From Hymenochaete sp. R1 (Eukaryota; Basidiomycota; Agaricomycetes; Hymenochaetales; Hymenochaetaceae): 56,238 nucleotides of DNA. Under the pieces are notes generated by a model. It saw nothing but the letters and a program-made list of their open reading frames with translations. It searched no databases and was not told the origin of the DNA. Positions 1-11,077 of this stretch are shown in pieces. The position numbers and the translations under genes are program-made. Position 1 is the first letter of the stretch. Every line of letters begins with the position of its first letter. Location of the stretch: positions 1 through 56,238 of the forward strand of contig JAFREE010000160.1 of assembly GCA_019400425.1 (NCBI GenBank). The letters are read 5' to 3'.

Positions 1-301
1 ATATCCTACTCGAACTCTGTCTATCAGTCACTTGGAGCCGGAGCTCTGGTGCTGATCTCTTTGAATCTCAGGTCGCTATCACGTGACCCTGATTTGTCAG
101 ACTCCTGATCACGTCTTGATCGGACTCTAACAGGTTATTTGGATCGTACGTGTGCATAATCGCATACATTAGGATGAGGATGTTAGAGTGAGTGGTATCC
201 AAATAGCACCTGAAAAGAAATAACCAAGGAAGGGGGAATAAAAAAGGAGTGAAGGGGTCACTTTAACCAAGAAGACAGGAGAATAGAATAGAGTGTAAAT
301 A
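1..301. other. Intergenic, no gene seen
   Basis: No convincing coding exon was found on either strand. The stretch ends at the TA dinucleotide that borders the inverted-repeat element. Confidence 0.5.
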
Positions 302-775
302 CAGTAGTACCTCCGAATAAGCCGCCTCCAAATAAGTCGGATTTCCGAATAAGCCTGGGACCCATTTCCCACCTCCGTAAGGGGAGATTTTGGGGTCAAT
401 AAGTTGCTTCTGAATAACGAATAAGTCGCCTCTTTCACGAAAATTTTCATAGGACCGACTTATTCAGAAGCAAATTTTCAAGATTTTTCTGACTAAAGCA
501 GAGGTTTTTGTAGGTTTTTTGAGCCAAAATTAGTCTTAAAATTTAAAGACTTGTCAAAGAAATATTCTTTGCAAAGTTTAAGGCCATATAAAGCCAAAAA
601 AAGTCCTTTAAATGGTTTGCTTAGCCGGTAAAATTCGAAAATGTTTATTAGGGCCGGCAAACTTGCCATATATAGGCGTCGATCTTTATTACATATGTCT
701 GCCAATAAGTCGTGCCTCCGAATAAGCCGCCCCTAAACTCTGACCGAAGGGGCGGCTTATTCGGAGGTACTACTG
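302..775. mobile_element. MITE-like Tc1/mariner-pogo-type inverted-repeat element
   Basis: The element starts with CAGTAGTACCTCCGAATAAG and ends with the matching inverted repeat, and it is bordered by TA at 300-301 and 776-777, the target-site duplication expected of Tc1/mariner/pogo elements. It is 474 bp and holds no transposase-like frame, so it would be non-autonomous. The right end carries a perfect 19-bp inverted repeat (715-733 against 749-767), which would fold into a tight hairpin. Degenerate copies of the AATAAG(C/T)CG motif recur inside both ends (near 327, 345, 420 and 460). Family placement is inferred from the termini and the TA duplication only. Confidence 0.75.
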
Positions 776-905
776 TAGGTTATAGAGAACCAAGATTGAA
801 AGTGAGTGAGAGTGAGAGTGAAAGGAAACGAGAGTGTTCAAAGGCCATAGTCTGTCCCAGACTGCTTCCTAACGAAAAGTTGTCGTCTGGTATATCGTAC
901 GCTGC

Positions 906-2992
906 TCAGGCAGGGGAAACTTTCCAGCCCCCAGCAAGCGCCATCACGTTCCCCGGGTCCACACTCCCTTTCACCGTCCCCATCCTCGCCAAATTCGCAT
1001 CCCCATAGATCCTCTCCAGCGCCGTCCCGTCAATCGCATAGTTCCCGTACAACCCCGCATCACCGACGTCTTGCCCGAGCGCGACGACCGCGCTCTCGAT
1101 GCGCGCGGCGCTTTCCTTGATCGCGTTACGGAAGGCGGTGTCGGAGGAGGACGCGAGCCAGGAGTAGTACAGGTTGAGCGGGTAGGAGGGGGTGGAGCGA
1201 GTGGGTGGGTAGGCAGAGTCAGAGGTGGCGTGAGTGAAGAGGGAGGGGAGGAAGGGCTCGACGTCGTATGAGATGAAGGTGCCGGTACCGAGGAGAGTGG
1301 CGAGATCGGACCCGACGCGCTGTGTGCGGAAGGAAAGGATTCATGTATGAGATTGGAACGGTATGCTGGTGTGTACGGCGTGATAGATGCGGAACTTACC
1401 GTCACTTCACTGAGAATCACTTCCATTACTTCGGGCGTAAAGTCCCGGACTGAGACGGTGTTGAATGAACCACTGATCGCGCACGGACAGGAATGTTTAT
1501 TATCAAAAGATGTAGGATGGGTAGAATTTAAAGAACCATACCGTTGACCAGATGTAGCATCAGAAGGAGTTGACTGGATGAGGGAAAGGAAGGAGCGGAC
1601 GCTGACATCTTTCGATACAGGTGTGATAGCCAAGAATTCGTCAAATATACCTTCAGGTTGCTCTGGCGCGTCATAAAAGAGATTGAGAGTAACGCCAGGC
1701 TGTATTTTAAGGTTTGTTATTACGTCATGAGAAAAGTAATCGTAGAGGGCCCGTACCAGACCTGCCAATGTATTGAACTCTGCAATGAGTGCTGCCTTTG
1801 GATCGGTGTTATTGAGAGCGAAGTTTGCCGTTGCGTTCGACAGTGCATCAAACTTGTCACCAGTGAAGGTCAGGAGACCGCCCCAGACTTCGGTTTGAGG
1901 GAAAGTCTTGAGAGTGAACTTCGTTACAATACCCTGAATGAATAGTCCGTCAGTTGGAAATTCCTGATGATTTGCGCCCTAGATAAGTTGTGGAAGTTCG
2001 GCACTCACATAGTTATTGAACCCGCCCTGAGAACTGAACTGTTAGCCATTCATATTCATTATTCAGCAAGCAAGATTTTTCTCACCTTGAGCGCGAAAAA
2101 CAAGTCCGCATTATCAGACGTAACTGTGGTGACAGTGCCATCCGGAAGCACTAGCTCATACGCCTCTACTGTATCAATCGTCAAACCGTATTGGTTGGTC
2201 AACCAAGAGTAGCCTGGTCAAAGCGTCAGCACTTTCGCGTGTCTTCCAAATATCCGCCCGGCTCGGGTTTGAGGTCGGACAAGGAGGCGAAGACTCACCG
2301 CCGCCAAGAGTGAAGCCAGCAACGCCAACACCTGGAACGCGCCCGCCAACGACGTTGACACCGTACGCTTGTAGGGCTTCGTAAACATCGTCCCAAATAA
2401 GCCCCGGCCCGACTTCGGCAAGTCCGGTGCTCGAGTCATACACCACATCGTCGAAGCGCGACATCGCGATGTGCACCCCATCTGTAGAAGAGAAGCCTGG
2501 ATTCGATGCATGACCTCCACCTTTCACCTGTATAATAAAAGGTATAAGGAGTCCTGCGCCTTTGAAACGAGAAGAAGCTACCTACAGCGAAGGGGGTGCT
2601 GTTGTTCCCGACAATTTGTAGCTGGCAAACAGGTCAGTTTGGAGCTGAACATGACTCCAAAAAAGGATCAAACACACGATAATGCCGACGTCAGTTGCAG
2701 TCCCCGGCTCAACGGAGCAAGCCGAATTCTGAGAACTTGAAGACGCCCAATGATAGATATCCGAAGAGTACGAAACGGACACTTCAGTAAATGCGTCAGT
2801 CCAAGGGAAATTTGCGTGCGGAAGGGTTTCCCTCTCACATGGGTAAAAGACTTCCGAGGCATTAGAAATGGAGGACGCGATCTGCTTGCACACTTCCGTG
2901 TACGCAAGAGATCGAGGTTGGGGCTCGGCGCTGGAGCCTGTGACAAGCAGCAAGGATCCGAGCACAGCTGAGGAAAGAGAACTGAGCTTCAT
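906..2992 (-). CDS. Secreted FAD-linked oxidoreductase (BBE-like / FAD_binding_4)
   Basis: Eight exons on the minus strand: 2678-2992, 2586-2621, 2299-2527, 2086-2213, 2009-2026, 1542-1933, 1400-1472, 906-1319, giving 534 residues. Residues 1-22 form a signal peptide, so a secreted flavoenzyme is expected. The FAD (PCMH-type) domain shows KGGGHA around residue 120, whose His is the usual covalent FAD attachment site, then VGPGLIWDDVYEAL and VVGGRVPGVGVAGF, then LGGGYSWL across an intron. The C-terminus (NYAIDG, RIYGDANLARM, VDPGNVMALAGGW) is a berberine-bridge-type ending. The cysteine that forms the second FAD bond in bicovalent relatives is not seen, so monocovalent FAD is inferred. The substrate cannot be read; sugars, alcohols or secondary metabolites are typical of the family. 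Exon 5 is only 18 nt. An in-frame ATG at 3004 would add four residues. Confidence 0.88.
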
Positions 2993-4235
2993 GCTGGGGA
3001 CCATTTCGACTTGGTGCTTGGGGACTACAGGACAAGGAGATGGAAGGGGAGGGGTGAACTGGAACCTAGATTCTCGAGGTTTGTGAGGCCGCTCATTTTC
3101 TTATTTGACGCACAAACCAGGTTTTGTTCTGCGGTAAATGGATATGTTCCTGGACCCGAGCCGATACAAATGCCCTGCAGGCGCCCTTCGTTACATTTTC
3201 CGTAGGTTCGCTAGAGCCCTGGGCGGTTACCAGTGATCCACTCGGACTTCCGTGCGGCGTTGCATGGTTATTAGAATTGGCGAGGGATCGTCCGCTCTCG
3301 TTTTGTCGGGCGCATCATAAGACAAGAATGTGCTGCATGTTGTAAACGATTGTATGTAAGTCATTCATTCGAGAAGTGAAACGAAGGCGAAAAACGCAAT
3401 TCTTGGGCTTCCGTGTTCCGCCCTTGCTCAATTGCAAGATTGTTTCAAAAATACCTTACCGAGGGGCCTCGGCCCTGTGAGCCCTGAGGTAAATCTCCTG
3501 GTTGATCAGGCAATGACGACAGGGAACTTAGTAAGAGGCGCATAGTTTTCCGGAGGTCGTTCGACAATCCCCATCGTACCGTTTGAATGAATATCAATCT
3601 ATATCTTCTATGCTGCGGGGGTGGGGACTATGTAAATGTTGTTTTTTTCGGATGAACCTCCTGCTCACCTTGTTTCTCCATAACGTCTGCATGTAAAACA
3701 TGCATTTTCAACGAGGACTTGATCTCTCAGGCATGCCATCCATAGAATCAATTTCATCTCGCGCCTTACTTCCGGCTGTTCCTTGACAAATTTCAACGTC
3801 GCTTCCGGAGTTCGCACCTTCTGATGCACATGCTTAGCCCACCAAGGATCCTAAGCAAGTGGCTGGTCCCGGAAAAGCATCGCCTATGGCGACGCAAGCA
3901 AAGCCCTTTTCTAGTGGGTTCATGGATATGCTGTAAGTATGTTGCGAGCTCCGTACTCCTAACTCAACGGCATTCATAGATGGATTTTATGGCTCCCCAG
4001 CTCCATTCTTTGTTTATTCGAATCGGTACAGTAAGAGCGTGAGAGAAGCGGAAGATCAAAGATTGAAAAGCCAGTGTAAGAGTTTAGGTCACGTTACCTG
4101 TAAAAGCTATATAGCACTTACTGCTTTTGGAAGCATTGTCGATCAATGAGAGTCCCGGCTCACAACGACTGCTGTGGACCAGTGGACAAACCGTTCCGTG
4201 CTCGAAGTTTCCGCAAGTCCAGCAAAGTCATCAAA
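2993..4235. other. Divergent intergenic region between the FAD oxidase and eL27
   Basis: About 1.2 kb separates two divergently transcribed genes and presumably contains both promoters and the eL27 leader. The short frames here lack motifs and splice-consistent extensions. No RNA gene or repeat was recognised. Confidence 0.5.
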
Positions 4236-4869
4236 ATGAAGAGTGAGTAGGATTTGTATTGATAAGAAAGAGGACGTGTCTAATACATTATTGAAATGCA
4301 GTTCACAAGCCCGGAAGAGTGGGAATGGGTTTATTTTATGCTTCAGTCAAGTGCTAACTTGGGTGTATTATGAACAGGTCGCGATCGTGTTGCAGGGGCG
4401 CCAGGCTGGAAAGAAGGTCGTTGTTATCAAGGATCTAAATGACGGCACGAAGGACAGGCCATACCCGCATGCTATCGTCGCTGGCATTGAGCGTTACCCT
4501 CGCAAAGTGACGAGGCGCATGGGCGCAAAGAAACTGGAGAAGCGGAATAAGGTCAAGCCTTTTATCAAGGTGCGGCGAACTGGATTTATTGCTGGCTTTT
4601 TTTTTCTTAAACCCCCTTTGTAGGCTGTAAACCTCTCGCATCTCTTCCCCACTCGCTACACTCTTGAGCTTGAAGGCCTGAAAGGCGTTGTCAGTGCCGA
4701 TACTTTCAAAGAACCCTCGCAGAGGGAGGACTCGAAAAAGACGATTAAGAAGCTGTTCGAAGACAGATATGTTAGCGGGAAGAACAAATGGTTCTTCACT
4801 CCCTTAAGGGTATGCTATATCATGTATTCTTACCTGCAGCGTATTGATCATGCCATCCTCCAGTTCTGA
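4236..4869 (+). CDS. RPL27: 60S ribosomal protein eL27
   Basis: Five coding exons: 4236-4242, 4302-4318, 4378-4569, 4624-4809 and 4864-4869, encoding 135 residues, the usual length of eukaryotic eL27 (136 in yeast). The sequence runs [20 protein letters not shown], then [46 protein letters not shown], and ends KWFFTPLRF, all matching the eL27 family. It is a structural component of the large ribosomal subunit. The coding part of exon 1 is 7 nt, exon 2 is 17 nt and the last coding exon is just TTC plus the stop, so simple ORF calling misses both ends. Introns are 54-59 bp. Start and stop are confident because family residues continue across every junction. Confidence 0.95.
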
Positions 4870-5562
4870 TGGCCACATGTCCCCCGTCCATATTTCCTGC
4901 TCTCGGCTTACCGCCTCCCTCATTAAAATTGCCAACGTGTATGACTTTCAATCCTATGCATGTATGACCATGTGCTTTTATCGGGAACTGTGTCAGGCCT
5001 GTTGTTTGTGAGTCATTAAACAAAGTGGGGTAAGCTGTTCAGTACGAAAAAACTTGGGGATCGTACTTTTACGACTAAATGTAATGTTCCCATCATTACA
5101 CACGAAATTGAGCTGCTCCTTGTGAGTGAGCAATGCCTTTAGGTGAAACTTGTCTCTTGATTTTCGTGATTTGTGTGCAAAGTTTGATCTAAGTTCCTCG
5201 CCGAATGGAGTGTTGCTTCTTTCAATTCGAATCTACTTTCATCCATCCTTAGCTTTTCCCACAAAGAATCCAATTCGGATTCAATAGATATCCCACATGG
5301 TACGCGCTCCTTATTCCTTTCATCTTCGCATTATTTTCCAACACCCAGTCCAGCTGACCCTCCAAATTGCTTCTGCTCGGCCTCGCGCCCTGATGTAGTG
5401 ATGCTCAACCGGCTTCTCAACGTGCTTCTCGTGGGGAACTCCACTTATGTTTAGCTCAGGCCGACGGTTATTCGAGCAGTGAATATAAAAGTATGAAGGG
5501 TTGGGTTGTAGGAACCCTTCCTGCTTTTCGATCCACGCCATTCTCATCTGTCTCTAGCACTT
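4870..5562. other. Intergenic between eL27 and the surface-protein gene
   Basis: Holds the eL27 3' region and the promoter of the next gene. No coding exon or RNA gene was recognised. Confidence 0.5.
5484..5490 (+). promoter_or_regulatory. TATA box of the surface-protein gene
   Basis: TATAAAA lies 79 bp upstream of the ATG at 5563, a normal distance for a fungal TATA promoter with a short leader. Confidence 0.55.
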
Positions 5563-6534
5563 ATGATAGATTTCACAAAAGCCCTCGTAGCACTATCCTT
5601 GATCAAAGGTGCGCACTTCCTCTCCACCCCTTCACTCATCCGGGCCCGCAAGCATAAGCATCGTGGTGTAACCTAAGTCTTATTGCAAATTATACAGTGT
5701 CTTGGGGTGCGACTGTAAGCCTCTTCCCACCTGGATTTGGTCCCGAAAATGGCTTGCAAGGCGAAGTCGGCGGTACCAACTCGATCGGGACAACGTATAT
5801 CCTGAGTGGGTCAGAGAGCGGGATTCCCATAACTCGTTCGTAGACACATTTCCTATTTCATGCGCATTGTGTCCTTCCAACCTATCCTATCATCGTTCAT
5901 TATTTTCCAAATATCACATTCAAGCGGGTTCGTTAGTATCTTACTGACCTCTTTTTTATCGTATTTGTTAGTTACACTCGTTGCGAACCCCTCTCAAGTC
6001 GCTGAAACCCTCGCCATCCCGTCTCTATCCATCGGAATTAACGCAGTGTGCGCCGTACCATCAGGCAGCGACGAGGCCGTTTGCGAGGAAATAGTTGCCG
6101 GTGGACCCGCGCTAGGGAACGAACACACCACACTCACGGTAACGACATCCCTTGCTCCATTCGCGGTCGTTGTCACTCCAGCTTCTGGTGCAACATCGAA
6201 CTCGCTCCCTCTGAGCACGACAGCGACAGTCCCTCTTTCTACTGTCAGCCTTTCGTCAGGCGCAGGTAGCGGAACAGGTGCAACGAGCACCATCTCACCC
6301 ACAACTACGCTCCCTATGTCGACAGTCTCGTCACGGCCATCTTCCGGCGCTCTTTCATCTGCGACAACATCGTCTAGGGCCGTGAGTTCTGCCGCCACCA
6401 GCGCAAGCGCAAGTGCGTCGCAGAACTCCTTTGCACAGAGGCTTATCACGGATAGAAGTCTGTCGAATTGGCTGTCGGTGTCGTTCAGCCTTGTGATTGG
6501 ATTGGGTTTCGGATTTGGGGTCGTAGTGTCTTGA
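5563..6534 (+). CDS. Secreted, GPI-anchored Ser/Thr-rich surface protein
   Basis: Three exons (5563-5608, 5698-5835, 5972-6534) give 248 residues. The N-terminus is a signal peptide (residues 1-19, MIDFTKALVALSLIKVSWG). An unrecognised globular part of about 100 residues follows, with Cys in INAVCAVP and EAVCEEIV that may pair. The rest is dominated by Ser, Thr and Ala, a likely O-glycosylated stalk, and the protein ends in a hydrophobic segment (SVSFSLVIGLGFGFGVVVS) with no charged residues after it, as in GPI-anchor signals. It is probably a cell-wall or plasma-membrane surface protein of unknown function. The second intron (5836-5971) begins GTTCGT, so that donor is the weakest part of the model, but frame and composition continue across it. 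Confidence 0.75.
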
Positions 6535-7690
6535 TTCCCTTTTCTTTCCTACCCCGACGGTTCAAACGTACGATGACACGACAAAAGATGAAATCATTTC
6601 ATCTGCAGTTACTTTGGATTGTCGATGTATTAATAGGCGTGTAGCACAATGTTAAGGTGTAAATACCCATATAAGGACCTATAGGTCCTATACTAGGCAC
6701 GAAGCACGACAAACAACTGCTGGATTAAGATCCCGGGATGGGAGCGCGAAGCAGGTGGGTCATTTGAACGATTCGCGATGATCAAAGTAGCGCAATTCTT
6801 GGTATTGAGAGCTTGCTCTTTAAATCGAAGAGAAGAACATCTTCGGAGAGATTGACGTAGGCGGTCCGATTCACAGAGGCGTTAATGAGATACGGAGACC
6901 AACTTCAGTGAAATCTAGACCAACTAGATTCAAGTTCCTAATTGTTTCGAAGGATGGTGCGCAACTGCTTGGATTCGCTCACTCTGTCTCATCTGCTGGG
7001 TCTGCTAGATATGCATTCTGACACCAACAATATGATAAAAGAAAATATAATAGTCCGTAAATTGTATAATGCACAACGAGACATTGCGATATAACCCACC
7101 CGGAGGCCACGAAGGGCTTTCCGTACGCATAGGAGCGACGAGCACACCGCACCCATATCCCATCGTTCGACGCCAAAGCATTTCTTCTTCTCCAACCCAC
7201 TATGACGGTCTCGATGTCATCGACCAGCGCTAGTCCTCTTGCGAAGCGCGCCAACCCTCGTCGAGATGCTTTTGAGCGGCCGTGTTATAAGCGTTGAACG
7301 AAATTTGTCTTCGGGAGCGCTAAGTACTTTTCTGAACGTCGATCATTGAGTTCAACTTTTCAGGGCTGGCCTTTTCTGAGGTCCGCGTAGACAAAATGGA
7401 AGAAAACGCAGATAGTTTATTGTTATAAATTAGTAGTATAGTGTCGTTCGTTGCTCCAGCCAAGATTTCTTACAACTCAAAAGGTGGAAACCAAGCTATG
7501 GCATATCAGACTCGAATTGACAATGTTGACACGGAACTTCAAGTTGAATGCCATAGTGGGTAGTATATATAGAACTTTACATGCTCAAACCTGACATCTG
7601 AAAAGCGCGCGGAACATATTTCTTTCGTATCAAATGTATGGCGTAGGTATTAAAGCCTTTATCCCTGGTTCCCGCGTCAAGCTTCACCAG
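6535..7690. other. Intergenic; palindrome and left edge of the duplicated block
   Basis: No gene seen. A perfect 16-bp palindrome (AGGACCTATAGGTCCT) lies at 6674-6689. From about 7165 the sequence resembles 14695-15059, including a short plus-strand frame starting with ATG at 7202 (31 codons) that resembles one at 14721. This marks the left edge of the segmental duplication. The K1 3' region shares an AAGCTATGG motif with the 3' region of K3. Confidence 0.55.
6674..6689. repeat. Perfect 16-bp palindrome
   Basis: AGGACCTATAGGTCCT equals its own reverse complement. It lies in the 3' region of the surface-protein gene, 140 bp past the stop. Function unknown; it could form a cruciform or be a binding site, or be chance. 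Confidence 0.5.
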
Positions 7691-10600
7691 CTAGTTTGGA
7701 TCCAGCTCCGACGCACTTCTATCACCTACGTTCAAGTTCTTCCTCAGGCTGGCGTCGTTCAGATCATCCTCCTCGTCATCGTCAATATCATTCTCTCCAA
7801 ACGCTACCGCTGAGATTCGCTTCGACGAGCTAGACTCTTCGCGAGTGGAAGTGGTGAAAATAGGCAAATCCTTCCGATAGACACGGAGATCCTTCTCGTG
7901 GTCGGCGACCCGTTTGGAAGTGAAAGAGCCTTGCTCTTCTAGGTGATCCCTGAAAGCCCTCAAGAATGAGTCAGGTTGCCATATACGATCCTCTGGCATG
8001 ACACCTGTGAGTTTCGCATTCATCACATACGCGGCAGTCCGCTCCTCCGACAGTGCTGCACGCGCAGTATGGTGGTGTATGAGACCGTAAAAGCCATCTT
8101 GAAATAGCTCTTTGACGCTCTCTTCAAACCCAAAATCACCAAGGAACTGAATAGGTTGTATGTGGTCCATAAGTATATCGGCTTTCCGCTTGCAATCTTT
8201 CATCGTTTTGTACATATCCGAGTCCACCCCGCTGAAGAAAACGATCACTGCCGATCCCAACTCCCGCTTGTTCATTTTACGATGTTCGAGCCATATAGCA
8301 GAACAGAACAAAAGAACATAGAGCAGAGACTCCATGTCATCTTGAACCGAGTGCCGGAATCCTGTAGGACGCATGAGCGATCTCACAGACCGGAAAATGC
8401 GTGTTCCCTGGCAGAAGGATTCTTGTAAGTAATGAGCACCTCCATGAAGCAAAAGACTCACAGTAAAGCATCGCCCTATCGTCGCGGCCTCGAGTCACAC
8501 GGCAGGAAATTTCCCTATCGATAAGCAAATCTCTGCTAACGTGACCTTTCGCACGACGGAAAGGAATAATGTCACCTTGGCCAATATCTCGACAAAGCCA
8601 GCCTGAGTGCTTTTCAAAAACACTCTTGATTGCTGATGAAGCATTGAGTATTAACGATCGCGCGCAAATGCGAACGGAAACATACAAGCCTTTACATCGC
8701 GACCAACCTTGAAGACTTCGCGAGCCGTTTCGAAACTATTAAGCGTGAAGCTAGCTTCCGCTAGAGTGAGGCGGTATTGAACATCTACGACAAATTCATT
8801 TCCTCCGCCCGTATAAATACATGTATTATACCAGTACTCGTTCAGATGAAGATCGCTCGCTGTTCTCTGGCCTGGAGGCTAACATTAAAGAAAGCCATTG
8901 ACCAGTAGTACAAGCTCACAATTGTTCATATTGTCAAGACTACGAGATTGTCGAGCTGAGTCTACGATTTGTTTCGAGCGTTGTATAACATCACCAGGAA
9001 TCCAAAGTGTAGGTACATTTTCGCCTTTGTCCTGTTCGAATTCGTCGTAACGTGTGCCCTCCTTCGATATTTCTACACCTGGAAATTCGCTTCTAAAGAC
9101 TCTCCGGGTATTCTCACGATTACCGACTCGAGCGGAAGTGACAGTGTCCCGTCCATTGAGTTTGTTGAATGGCTCCAAGAATGTTTCGAGATGCCGTATA
9201 CTCGCCTTCGGCAAGGCATCTGTGAACCTTCGATAGATGCCAGGGCGGTTCCCGAGCTTGTCAACCCACTTGGATTCGAAAGAGTTGTGTTCATCGAGGT
9301 GATCGTTGAAAGTCTTCAAGAATGCATTGGGATACCAAATAGCGTGCTCCGGCATACCGCCCGAGAATTCCTCTCCGTCGAAATAAGCCAAATCTCTGTC
9401 GGAATTTAATTGCGTGCGTGCTGAATTATGGCCAATGAGTGAGCGGTAAGCAGAAACAAATAGATTTGTGACGCTCTCTTCGAATTTGAATCCACTGATG
9501 AATTCTTGGGCCACGGCAATCTGTCGTATAACATCCGTCTTCATCAGGCGGCGTATCCGTACTCTATCTCTGCTTGTTTCATCAAAGAAAACAATCATCG
9601 TTTCGTCCAGTCCCCGTTCGCTCATCTCGCGATGTTCGAGCCATATGATCGAAGTGAAAAGCAGGACGTAAAGCAAGGACTCCATATCATCCTGTACCGA
9701 GTGTCGAAAGCCTGGCTCTTGTGCGAGCGAATTAACAGAACGGAATGCACGTGTCTCCTAATCAACAAGACTATGAGTGACCATTCTCGACCTCGAATGA
9801 AATTCTTACGGTGATGTACCGATCCTTGGGCATACCTTTCCAATTCACACGACAAGAAGTGTTCTGTTCAAATAGGAAACCCGTCCTGGTGGAGCCTTTC
9901 TTGCGACAGTGAGACATTATACGGAGGTAGCCAACATCTCGGTGATGAAGCCGAAGCGTCATAGATTGTCCCCGCGCGCCACTTTCGAGGATACTTCGAA
10001 TGTCCTCGAAATCACTGATCCGTGTGGACGTGAAAGAGTCGCGTCCGCCAAGGTGTCCATCCATAGTCTTCAAGAACGCGTCAGGTCGCCAAATATACTC
10101 GTCCGGCATGGTACGTGTGAAAGGTTTTCCTTCAAAATGCGCAGCGTGACGATGCATTTCCAAGTTCGCGCGCGTACCGTCGTGAATGATGAGGTCGTTG
10201 AAGCCGTCCACAAGCAAACGTACAACGCTTTCTTCAAAGCCAAAAAATCGAATAAATACATCAGCTTCGCCGATATGCGCGAGGACATTATCTTTTTTCA
10301 TCTTGCAGCCCGTCGTCACTTCATCTGGGTCTACTCTGTTGAAGAAAACAATCATTGTTGCGCCTAGCGCATCCTGTGTCATGTCGCGATGTTTGAGCCA
10401 TATTCCAGAGCAAAACAATAGAACATAGAGTAAAGACTCCATGTCATCTTGTACAGAGTATCGGAAACCGCCGGGATGCATATGTGACCTATAAGATCGG
10501 AATGCGGATGTCCCCTAAAGCAAATTTGAGCAAAAAGTCCCGCACTGTCATGTAGCGAAAGACTCACAGTGATATATCGATCTTTAGTCAATCCTTGGCG

Positions 10601-11077
10601 GTCCGCCCGGCAAGAGAATTCCCGGTCGACGATCAATCCCTTTCTATGCATAAACATCGTCGCACGATGAGGAGGCATCGAGTAAATGCTACTCGCATTA
10701 TGCTGAAGCCTTTGCTTTTCTACTGCACTTTCGATAGCTAAGAGTTCCGCACTAGTAGCTAGCTTGCGGATGTTTGGAGATGGGCTTTCACTCTTTCCAG
10801 TAGCCAAGAACAAGCTTGGTCGAGTCATGACTGAGTCCTCAGTCGACGCCATACCCGAGCTTGTATCGACCAGGAGATTGTCGTGCCCACAAAAACCTTG
10901 CACTTGAAATTATCGCCTTTCGTATCAGTGTTGTAGCGAATCAGGGAGAGGCTCTGGCAGTGCGGGATGAGACGGTCAGCATGCTAGAACCTATTCGTGT
11001 GAGTATGTTAACTGCAAATCTCTGAAAGGGCTTACCAGCTCTAAATCAGTTTCGCTATCCGACGCTCGGGTCTTCAG
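7691..11077 (-). pseudogene. K1: chimeric FunK1 kinase pseudogene with three C-lobes
   Basis: Exon remnants: 11036-11077, 10568-10983, 9810-10514, 8920-9757, 8686-8871, 8462-8632, 7691-8407. The front half matches K4: leader, C-lobe unit 1, then unit 2. Inside exon 4, near 9.1 kb, it switches to the middle of a K3-like full-length kinase (VEISKEGT, ENVPTL), followed by the K3-type third C-lobe and the usual tail (FTTSTREES). Three lesions are visible. The start codon equivalent at 11075-11077 is CTG. A one-base deletion near 10891-10900 shifts the frame. At the exon 6/7 junction (8408-8461) the frames do not match. The third lobe reads CRDIGQGDI where K3 has HRDISYLNI, so the catalytic His and Asn are lost. 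Long stretches remain open, so the decay appears recent or partial transcripts may persist. Confidence 0.75.

Noticed and set aside
493..705. 70-codon minus-strand frame inside the MITE as a transposase fragment
   Set aside because: No recognisable DNA-binding or DDE motif, and too short to support the call.
3460..3520. Stretch containing TCTCCTGGTTGATCAGG, reminiscent of the 18S rRNA start
   Set aside because: Only a few bases match and no further rRNA sequence follows.
9771..10481. Treating each C-lobe open frame as its own gene
   Set aside because: Flanking phase-0 52-bp introns join the frames into longer proteins, and each lobe boundary lies within an exon.
11075..11077. Non-AUG (CTG) initiation of K1 as a functional start
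   Set aside because: A frameshift follows in exon 2, so a CTG start would not yield the family protein; decay is the simpler reading.
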